This document shows, one piece after another, positions 1-4,774 of a stretch of 6,584 nucleotides of DNA. The notes below the pieces were generated by a model. That model saw only the letters and a program-made list of their open reading frames with translations, did not search any database and was not told the origin of the DNA. Source of the DNA: Spirochaeta sp. (GTDB lineage Bacteria > Spirochaetota > Spirochaetia > DSM-2461); assembly GCA_030592625.1 (NCBI GenBank), contig JAUVIY010000148.1, forward strand, positions 1-6,584. The letters are read 5' to 3'. Position 1 is the stretch's first letter, and each line of letters starts with the position of its first letter. The position numbers and the translations under genes were made by a program.

Positions 1-5
1 ATCTG

Positions 6-914
6 ATGGATCTTTCAAAACTGATCATGTTCGTTTTTATGTACAAGCAGTTCGATCAGGTGCTTTTCGACATGCTGATCGGATCTTCCATGATAAAAGA
101 TTGGAACAGGGCCAATCCGGGCAATATCATCGATGAGCAGACGAAAATAAATGATGCATTTCTTCAAGATGTACTTGCTCAGAACGCGGATCAGCTGAAG
201 TCCATTCGAAAGGCGATTACGACGCCGCTTCTGGAGCGAATTGCGACCGACAAATCCCTTCAGGCCGATGAAAAAAACGTCATGATCTTCTTGGCAGACC
301 GCTATTTGGACAATACCCGGCCTTTCGTCTGGTTCATCCTCACCAGGTTCAGCTCAGACAGTGATCATAAGGAACTGATTCAGAGAACAAGAAAGCACCT
401 GGATCTGTATATTCGTCGTTCCAGAATAGCGGATTTTATCACTCTTCTTCTGATGGAGCTGGCCATCAGTGCCGAAACCCTCAATATGATGTCCTTTGCA
501 GAACGGATTTACGGTGAAGGTACGGACACAAAGCTACTGCTTTATGATCCGGTTAAGCGCGAGGCTTTAATGAAAGCCATGGAGAAATCCGACACTGATA
601 TCACCATCGAATGGAGAATCGGCAATTCAAACGCTTCATCAATCGGAACCGAAAAGAAACTGGAACTCATCATTTACAATCGAGAGGCGGAATATCTTGA
701 ACTGAAAGAAAAAGTTGAAGAGAAGATGAAATCCGGTTCCGGAGTGTCACTCGGACAATTCTACAAGAGTACTTCAGCCGGAAATGCGGAAATGGGCCTG
801 CTTTATCTCGGTTATCTGCAGGATGAATGTGACAAGGTGAGTATGCGATTCACTTCCAGGGTGGGTGAGGCCCGCAGTGGAGTTCCATCCGTAACCCTCA
901 CTGTTCAGTTCTAA
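6..914 (+). CDS. Uncharacterised protein with a possible C-terminal GHKL (histidine-kinase-like) ATPase fold; possibly 5'-partial
   Basis: I do not recognise this 302-residue protein by name. The first in-frame ATG is at 6, but the frame is open to the window edge and no ribosome-binding site can be seen in five bases, so the gene may start upstream. Residues 1-180 look entirely helical, with no signal peptide and no convincing membrane anchor, and include the basic helix LDLYIRRSR. The C-terminal third alternates strands and helices: ITIEWRI, then LELIIYN, then a long charged helix (about 234-243), then GSGVSLG, then MGLLYLGYLQDECDK and a terminal strand SVTLTVQF. This order resembles the ATP-binding fold of GHKL proteins, in which a GxGL-type box precedes a helix and a final strand, but the Asp-x-Gly of the D-box is not evident. 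A cytoplasmic regulatory or degenerate kinase-like role is therefore only inference. Its last 17 bp overlap the convergent asparaginase gene. Confidence 0.7.
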   Translation: MDLSKLIMFVFMYKQFDQVLFDMLIGSSMIKDWNRANPGNIIDEQTKINDAFLQDVLAQNADQLKSIRKAITTPLLERIATDKSLQADEKNVMIFLADRYLDNTRPFVWFILTRFSSDSDHKELIQRTRKHLDLYIRRSRIADFITLLLMELAISAETLNMMSFAERIYGEGTDTKLLLYDPVKREALMKAMEKSDTDITIEWRIGNSNASSIGTEKKLELIIYNREAEYLELKEKVEEKMKSGSGVSLGQFYKSTSAGNAEMGLLYLGYLQDECDKVSMRFTSRVGEARSGVPSVTLTVQF

Positions 915-1389
915 CGAACATACCTTTCTCTCTGTCTTTCTTAGCATCTTTCCAGGAAAGAACCCGGCCGTTCATTGCGATCCATGTCCCGTTTTCGAGT
1001 AGATTGGATGCCATCAGCGCTGTTCCCAGGTTGAACAAGGCATCGGATCTGCTCACAGAATATGGAACCATAGCTCCTGTGAGTACAATGCATTTCTGCA
1101 ATCCGGCTTCACCGATGATTCGGGCGGTTTCGGTCATGGTATCGGTTCCATGGACGATGATGATACGGTTTTCAGATGAGTGTCGGCAAGCCTGCAGGAT
1201 GGACTTCCGCTGTTCATTCCCCATATCGAGACTATCGATCAAAGTGACAATTTCGAGTACCGCCGGCTCTGAAAGACGGGCCGTTTTCAGGATTTCCGGG
1301 AGATGTGAATCCTCGAAAGTCAGTTTACCCCTAATAGGGTCGTATTGCTTGTCAAAGGTACCGCCGGTGGCGATGATGCGCAGTGCCAT
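898..1389 (-). CDS. Single-domain asparaginase family protein (short form, about 163 aa)
   Basis: This protein corresponds to the N-terminal catalytic domain of L-asparaginases, the family that hydrolyses asparagine to aspartate and ammonia. Visible motifs are ATGGTF (nucleophile-type Thr11), IDSLDM at 51-56 (the Ser/Asp substrate-binding segment), HGTDTM at 80-85 (Thr82-Asp83) and QKCIVLTGAM at 98-107, whose Lys99 aligns with catalytic Lys162 of E. coli AnsB. It stops at 163 residues, after WIAMNGRVLSWKDAKKDRE, and lacks the second domain of full-length enzymes of about 330 residues. This is probably not a truncation: a family of asparaginase-domain proteins of about 160 residues with the same AMNGRV...K..RE ending is known in other bacteria. 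Real activity on asparagine is unproven, since the second domain normally completes the neighbouring active site in the oligomer. The start ATG lies 21 bp beyond the end of a DUF3179 remnant. No strong Shine-Dalgarno is visible, so it may be read from the upstream tag transcript. Confidence 0.88.
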   Translation of the reverse strand: MALRIIATGGTFDKQYDPIRGKLTFEDSHLPEILKTARLSEPAVLEIVTLIDSLDMGNEQRKSILQACRHSSENRIIIVHGTDTMTETARIIGEAGLQKCIVLTGAMVPYSVSRSDALFNLGTALMASNLLENGTWIAMNGRVLSWKDAKKDREKGMFVRTEQ

Positions 1390-1409
1390 AGACGGATGAT
1401 ATCACAGCT

Positions 1410-1820
1410 TTAGAATGCCTGAGCGGAAAACCAGAAATGCTGAACGCTCACGATCGGTTCGAGAGTCCTGCCGGTCCAAATACTGCCGGTCTCCTCCTCG
1501 GTAAAACGGTCCCGGGATATCCTGCTGAAGACAAGGTCGTTTCCAGGGGATTTTGAAAGGAATGCATTGAGGCCTCATCCTGCATATGGATTCTGACCAT
1601 AAGGCCGTGAAAATCCTGTGCTTTGAGAAAGAACATTCGCTGTGGGGGCGGTTTCCAGTGCTTCGGCGAAAGACAGGGTAAGGGAAGGATGAAAGTCGAG
1701 ACTGTCATCTGCAAACTCTCCGATGATGGCTTCTCCTGTGGCCTGCTGCCACAAGGATTCGGTTTGTCTGTCATATATTATGTATAAGGTATTATATACA
1801 GGAAATACCTTGAATTTATT
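1410..1820 (-). pseudogene. Decayed DUF3179-family gene remnant (C-terminal half with internal stop and deletions)
   Basis: No intact gene fits here, but one minus-strand frame still reads as a DUF3179 protein. From 1820 to 1773 it gives NKFKVFPVYNTLYIIY. From 1772 to 1578 it continues as DRQTESLWQQATGEAIIGEF, later VLSQSTGFSRPYGQNPYAG. These match the family pattern (F.VSG.LYNS.LLMYDRxTxSLWSQxTGEAI...VLSxxTGFSRDYGRNPYAGY). A TGA at 1575-1577 interrupts the frame. The same frame then resumes to 1413 with VFSRISRDRFTEEETGSIW and LEPIVSVQHFWF, corresponding to the second family repeat (DRFVDEETGSTW...LEPIVHxNxFWFAW). Missing relative to intact members are the whole N-terminal half with the CPxCGT/A-type motif, about 50 residues after PYAG, about 14 residues after TGSIW, and the extreme C-terminus, ended by TAA at 1410-1412. 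The family's function is unknown. Homology is recalled from memory, not searched. This explains the gap of more than 300 bases between tag and the asparaginase gene. Confidence 0.8.
1786..1811. repeat. Short inverted repeat downstream of tag
   Basis: AAGGTATT at 1786-1793 and AATACCTT at 1804-1811 are perfect 8-bp complements around a 10-base loop. They lie in a conspicuously AT-rich stretch 42 bp beyond the tag stop codon in the direction of transcription. The stem could act as a weak terminator or mRNA 3'-end structure, but no T-run follows it on the minus strand. It overlaps the DUF3179 remnant and may be chance in AT-rich sequence. Confidence 0.35.
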
Positions 1821-1852
1821 ACGAAGATATCGTGACGGATATGTGGAGAACC

Positions 1853-2437
1853 TTATTCCTGTCTTCTCCAGCAGCCCGACAGGTGATCATCCACAATCCC
1901 GGTTGCCTGCAGATGAGAGTATGCGATAATCGGGCCGAAGAATCGGAAGCCCAGGGATTTCATCTCTTCGGCAATACTCTCTGCGGTAGGAGTCGTCACT
2001 GGAATCTCATCCAGAGTGTCCCAACGGTTTACCAGTGGGCGTCCTTCGTAGAAACTGAGCAGCCATTTCGCGAAAGATCCGAATTGTGATGAAAGTTCCA
2101 GAAAAACCCTGGCATTTCCAATGGACGCTTCGATTTTCCGCCGATTCCTGACGATTCCAGCATTGTTCATGAGTCTATCGATATCCGTCTCTCCCCATTC
2201 TGCGATTATTTCCGGGTCGAATCCTGCATATGCTTCCCGGTATGCTTCTCGCTTGCGAAGAATTGTAATCCAGGAGAGTCCGGCTTGAGCGGATTCAAGG
2301 ACCATGAATTCGAATTGACGCCGGTCGTCAAACGCAGGCTTTCCCCATTCTTCATCGTGATAGGATTTGTACAGCGGATCATTTCCGCACCAGCCGCAAC
2401 GCTGAAGTCCGTCCTCACCCTGAATCAGATTCTCCAT
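1853..2437 (-). CDS. tag: DNA-3-methyladenine glycosylase I
   Basis: Tag excises 3-methyladenine from alkylated DNA, starting base-excision repair in the cytoplasm. At 194 residues it is close to the E. coli length of 187. Family signatures are RCGWCGNDPLYKSYHDEEWG near the N-terminus, FEFMVLESAQAGLSWITIL at 42-60, AGIVRNRRKI at 93-102, GFRFFGPIIAYSHLQATGIV at 163-182 and DDHLSGC at 183-189. By alignment with E. coli Tag the zinc ligands are Cys14, His27, His185 and Cys189. Glu48 occupies the catalytic-pocket position of E. coli Glu38, and Tyr26 and Trp56 the positions of base-stacking Tyr16 and Trp46. All are present, so the enzyme should be functional. The ATG at 2435-2437 follows an AGGTG Shine-Dalgarno inside the end of the thioredoxin gene, overlapping that gene by 13 bp, which suggests translational coupling. 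A repair enzyme beside a periplasmic redox protein has no obvious pathway logic. Confidence 0.97.
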   Translation of the reverse strand: MENLIQGEDGLQRCGWCGNDPLYKSYHDEEWGKPAFDDRRQFEFMVLESAQAGLSWITILRKREAYREAYAGFDPEIIAEWGETDIDRLMNNAGIVRNRRKIEASIGNARVFLELSSQFGSFAKWLLSFYEGRPLVNRWDTLDEIPVTTPTAESIAEEMKSLGFRFFGPIIAYSHLQATGIVDDHLSGCWRRQE

Positions 2438-3333
2438 GACTGCACCTGTCGGTTGCCGTTTCTACCGGCTTTCCTGATTACACCGATGAGCCAACTTCGG
2501 CTGACGGCTCCTGTTTTACGTTCGACGACACGGCCATCTGAATCAAGGACTATGGTGGTGGGAAGGCCTGATATCCGATAGAGGGACATGGCCTCTCCTG
2601 ATGTGTCGAATATCAGCGGTAGATCGATCCCGTTGGAAACCAGCCAATCAAGAGCGTCATCGGGATGCTTCTCGGACCTGACGGCATTGACGGCATAGAA
2701 TATGACTTCGCTGAACCGCGGATCGGCCTGAAGGCGCGCCAGCATCGGCATCTCAACTCTGCAGGGAAGACACCAGCTGGCCCAGAAATTCAGCACGACG
2801 GGGGAACCGGAAGCCATTGAGATATCCCAGGACTCTCCATGCCCATTGAAAAGTTCCACAACCGGCAGTTTTTCCCTTTCTGACGGGTTCCTCTCCATGG
2901 AAGATGTTCCGCCTACGAGAAACAGTGTGAGAATTAATGCGGTTCCCAAGGCTCGTAACATAGCCTTATTAACGGTTATAGACGTTTTTAGCTTTCTCCA
3001 GCGGTTTACCAGCCAGATTCCGGATATGAGGGAACCGATCAGGATATTGATAATCCCACCACTACCGTAGAGGAGAAGCAATGGATTGATGAGTACATCA
3101 TGGGTGTCGGTGATGATGAGACTGAGTTTCCATCCGATCAGAAATGGCAGGACAGGGGTAAACAACAGATTGGTGAAAATACGCCGGTTCTCCCTGTCGC
3201 CTCTCAAAGGTATAGTCCCGGCAATATAAGCAGAGGCAATAATAATCACAATCGGCAGAAGTACAAGGGGCAGGAAAAGCGGTCCAACAGATAATGAATC
3301 GCTCAATAGAGGTAATTTCAAAAAATCGAGCAT
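2425..3333 (-). CDS. Four-helix membrane protein with C-terminal TlpA/ResA-like thioredoxin domain
   Basis: Two parts are visible in 302 residues. The first 146 contain four hydrophobic segments at about 18-40, 55-75, 82-108 and 127-146. The remainder is a thioredoxin-fold domain of the TlpA/ResA group: PVVLNFWASWCLPCRVEMPML at 178-198 carries the redox pair Cys188-Leu-Pro-Cys191, and the cis-proline loop is GLPTT at 256-260 (Pro258). Basic clusters follow helix 1 (RGDRENRR) and helix 3 (NRWRKLK). By the positive-inside rule this puts the N-terminus and the thioredoxin domain outside the cytoplasm, where such proteins reduce or exchange disulfides on secreted or cytochrome-maturation clients. 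The helix-3 region NPLLLLYGSGG recalls the membrane part of some thioredoxin-domain membrane proteins of Firmicutes, as I remember them. The ATG has a GAGGT Shine-Dalgarno nine bases upstream, and both lie within a perfect inverted repeat. The gene overlaps tag by 13 bp. Confidence 0.9.
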   Translation of the reverse strand: MLDFLKLPLLSDSLSVGPLFLPLVLLPIVIIIASAYIAGTIPLRGDRENRRIFTNLLFTPVLPFLIGWKLSLIITDTHDVLINPLLLLYGSGGIINILIGSLISGIWLVNRWRKLKTSITVNKAMLRALGTALILTLFLVGGTSSMERNPSEREKLPVVELFNGHGESWDISMASGSPVVLNFWASWCLPCRVEMPMLARLQADPRFSEVIFYAVNAVRSEKHPDDALDWLVSNGIDLPLIFDTSGEAMSLYRISGLPTTIVLDSDGRVVERKTGAVSRSWLIGVIRKAGRNGNRQVQSWRI

Positions 3334-3347
3334 TTTGAAATTACCTC
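3309..3347 (-). promoter_or_regulatory. Perfect 15-bp inverted repeat enclosing the RBS and start codon of the thioredoxin gene
   Basis: GAGGTAATTTCAAAA at 3309-3323 is perfectly complementary to TTTTGAAATTACCTC at 3333-3347, with a nine-base loop at 3324-3332. In the leftward transcript the upstream arm carries the GAGGT Shine-Dalgarno (3343-3347) and the first base of the AUG, the loop carries the rest of the AUG and codon 2, and the downstream arm spells codons 4-9. The folded mRNA would sequester the translation start. Alternatively the DNA palindrome could bind a repressor. The structure is read directly; the regulatory role is inference. Confidence 0.7.
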
Positions 3348-3384
3348 AATATCATATTGATTCAAGTATAAATGGAAGAGGTCT

Positions 3385-3417
3385 GTCCGACCCGATACCC
3401 GGGGGGATCGGGAGGAC
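3385..3417 (-). terminator. GC-rich stem-loop between the zinc-ribbon gene and the thioredoxin gene
   Basis: GTCC (3385-3388) pairs with GGAC (3414-3417), and CCCGAT (3391-3396) with ATCGGG (3407-3412); an inner CCC/GGG can extend the stem. It starts 16 bases beyond the zinc-ribbon stop codon in the direction of transcription, the place expected for a terminator. No T-run follows on the minus strand, so intrinsic termination is uncertain. A T-run (3423-3428) follows it on the plus strand, where no gene needs it. It could instead belong to the 5' leader of the thioredoxin operon. Confidence 0.4.
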
Positions 3418-3433
3418 AATAGCCTTTTTCGTC

Positions 3434-3631
3434 TTAGAGAGCCGCAATGGCTTCTTTGAACTTGCCGGCTTTTACAGCTGAGTTGCACTGCTTGCAGATA
3501 ACGAGCTTTTTCTCGTCGACTTCATATTCGTAGAGCAACTTAATGCCTGACCGCTTACATAGAGGGCAGTTTCCACGACCGGAGCCGGGGGTTTCCTCTT
3601 TGAGGGGTCTGCCGCGATGTGCTTTGGACAT
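3434..3631 (-). CDS. Small zinc-ribbon protein (65 aa), conserved hypothetical of spirochaete type
   Basis: This 65-residue protein begins MSKAHRGRPLKEE, a basic flexible tail, followed by NCPLCKRSGIKLLYEYEVDE and KKLVICKQCNSAVK. Cys22-X2-Cys25 and Cys46-X2-Cys49 form a two-knuckle zinc-ribbon arrangement, and the chain ends AIAAL. I associate the MSKAHRG start and paired CxxC motifs with a short protein found in Treponema and Spirochaeta genomes, of unknown function. The basic tail plus zinc knuckle would suit nucleic-acid or ribosome binding, but that is inference. The frame is open farther upstream to an ATG at 3739. I chose 3631 because AGAGGAG sits seven bases before it and because the promoter at 3693-3721 puts transcription start downstream of the longer ATG. 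It is a free-standing gene between two leftward operons, with its own promoter and a possible terminator stem-loop after it. Confidence 0.85.
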   Translation of the reverse strand: MSKAHRGRPLKEETPGSGRGNCPLCKRSGIKLLYEYEVDEKKLVICKQCNSAVKAGKFKEAIAAL

Positions 3632-3638
3632 GTCGGAT

Positions 3639-3645
3639 CTCCTCT
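3639..3645 (-). promoter_or_regulatory. Strong Shine-Dalgarno that fixes the zinc-ribbon start
   Basis: AGAGGAG on the minus strand ends seven bases before the ATG at 3629-3631. It favours the 65-residue product over the 101-residue reading from 3739. Confidence 0.8.
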
Positions 3646-3692
3646 GAATCTTCCCGGTGGCGTTATATTCTGCTCCACGGAAGTACCGGCAG

Positions 3693-3721
3693 ACTATACT
3701 AGCGCACCGGGATAAGGTCAA
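3693..3721 (-). promoter_or_regulatory. Sigma-70-type promoter for the zinc-ribbon gene
   Basis: On the minus strand TTGACC (3716-3721, five of six matches to the -35 consensus) is followed after exactly 17 bases by TATAGT (3693-3698, five of six matches to -10). Transcription would begin near 3686, giving a leader of about 55 bases. It lies just past the stop codon of the DUF1207 gene, so the small gene can be expressed independently of the outer-membrane operon. This is the best promoter in the window. Confidence 0.75.
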
Positions 3722-3735
3722 GGCTGTTTTCCGGT

Positions 3736-4773
3736 TCAAATACCGAGGGAAAACCCTGTTCCGAATACGAAATAGCCGTCCTGTTCACGGAACTGACCGT
3801 GGGGATTCTGACCCGCGAGAAACCTGATATAGAAACCCAGGCGGCGGCCTGCCGTTCCCTCGGGATATCGATACCACCCCAGGGTTGAATTGACCGTCCA
3901 TACACGCTTTTCCGGGGCGGTGCTGAAGTATTCGAAGAGGATGCGGTTTCGTAACTCAAATCCACCCTGAAAAATCAAGGATCCGATTGCCGGAAATCCC
4001 GTCACAATAACTGTGTTGAACTGGCCGAAATACTCCATATTTCCGCGGCTGGGGATAACATCCACGGGGTTACCCGAGCCAAGCTCCGCCGGATGCGGAG
4101 GGCTGTAATACCCATCGGAGTTCCAGCGTCCGCTCATCCCGAGTCTCAAGTTATAGGCGTTATTGACGCTTTCAGCCTCCCATTCATCCAACCCTACAGT
4201 GAACTCCCAGGCTTCGTAGGAGACATTGATTCTATAGTAACCGAGCGGATCTTCATCGGCTATCCGCAGAGCGAGTTCGTCGCCGATATGGGTGCTTTCG
4301 TGGTATATGGGCAGAATGCGAATGACGATATTCCGGGGCCAGGGGATATCAATGCGGTACAGGGTTTCCACCCTCGTTCCGAACCAGTAATCGGTATTCA
4401 TCACCGGTGCCGTAGTTGATTCAAAAAAATCATTCATCAGATTGAAGGAAATCGGCAAACCGACGTACCAAAGCCAACGCTCGGATTCACCACCGATGAT
4501 GGGTATTTCCGCTCCGAGCTGAATATTCAGAAGTATCCTTTTTTCGAAACCATCGGACCATGGGTATTGGGGAGGAGCGATATTGGCATTTTGAAGCTCG
4601 AACCGATTTACCGTGCTATGCATTTCCGATGTGTAAGCCGCTATGGCTGGACGCAGTGGAAAGAATTTCAACTGATGCCGGCTGCCCACTGGTTCCCCGG
4701 AATGGAGCGGCGCTGTGAAAAAAGGCGTGGAAAAGAGTAACAGGGCTGTGATGATGCGGCAGTGGAATCTCAT
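3736..4773 (-). CDS. DUF1207-family outer-membrane beta-barrel protein
   Basis: This 345-residue protein starts with an N-terminal signal peptide (RIITALLLFSTPFFT, cleavage probably near residues 20-26). The mature chain is made of alternating aromatic/polar strands typical of an outer-membrane barrel. DUF1207 landmarks in order are a PLRPAIAAY segment near 39-47, an aromatic strand pair WLWYVGLPISFNL at 100-112, NTDYWFG at 126-132, YHESTHIGDE at 157-166 (family Y/H-x-SSHLGDE core), YYRINVSYEAWEF at 179-191, and the C-terminal GQNPHGQFREQDGYFVFGTG (family GxSPYGQF...YYGLG). It ends in SLGI rather than a terminal aromatic. The family has no established function; it is recognised from memory, without a search. 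The gene starts one base after the stop of the Omp85-like gene (TGATATG) with no good Shine-Dalgarno of its own, so its translation is probably coupled to that gene. The two likely act together at the outer membrane. Confidence 0.82.
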   Translation of the reverse strand: MRFHCRIITALLLFSTPFFTAPLHSGEPVGSRHQLKFFPLRPAIAAYTSEMHSTVNRFELQNANIAPPQYPWSDGFEKRILLNIQLGAEIPIIGGESERWLWYVGLPISFNLMNDFFESTTAPVMNTDYWFGTRVETLYRIDIPWPRNIVIRILPIYHESTHIGDELALRIADEDPLGYYRINVSYEAWEFTVGLDEWEAESVNNAYNLRLGMSGRWNSDGYYSPPHPAELGSGNPVDVIPSRGNMEYFGQFNTVIVTGFPAIGSLIFQGGFELRNRILFEYFSTAPEKRVWTVNSTLGWYRYPEGTAGRRLGFYIRFLAGQNPHGQFREQDGYFVFGTGFSLGI

Positions 4774-4774
4774 A

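Noticed and set aside
1004..1399. 131-residue plus-strand ORF
   Set aside because: It is antisense to the asparaginase gene, whose motifs are unmistakable. Cys/Ser/Arg-rich shadow composition.
1575..1577. In-frame TGA as a selenocysteine or readthrough codon in the DUF3179 frame
   Set aside because: No conserved cysteine is expected after PYAG in the family, and missing segments on both sides indicate decay rather than recoding.
1448..1774. 108-residue minus-strand ORF starting MTDKPNPCGS
   Set aside because: It is rich in Pro, Ser and Arg without family features, and overlaps the DUF3179 remnant in a different frame. The homologous frame explains the sequence better.
3334..3384. Promoter for the thioredoxin gene
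   Set aside because: A TATACT-like -10 is present on the minus strand near 3365-3370, but no acceptable -35 lies at 16-18 bases. The only candidate is 13 bases away, so I did not list it.
3423..3428. T-run after the 3385-3417 stem-loop as a plus-strand intrinsic terminator
   Set aside because: No plus-strand gene lies upstream within about 2.5 kb, and the T-run starts six bases after the stem.
3434..3739. 101-residue version of the zinc-ribbon protein starting at 3739
   Set aside because: The extra 36 residues have no family look, the promoter -10/-35 boxes lie inside them, and a strong Shine-Dalgarno precedes the ATG at 3631.
4093..4419. 108-residue plus-strand ORF
   Set aside because: It is antisense to the DUF1207 gene and lies entirely inside it, with no ribosome-binding site or recognisable motif.
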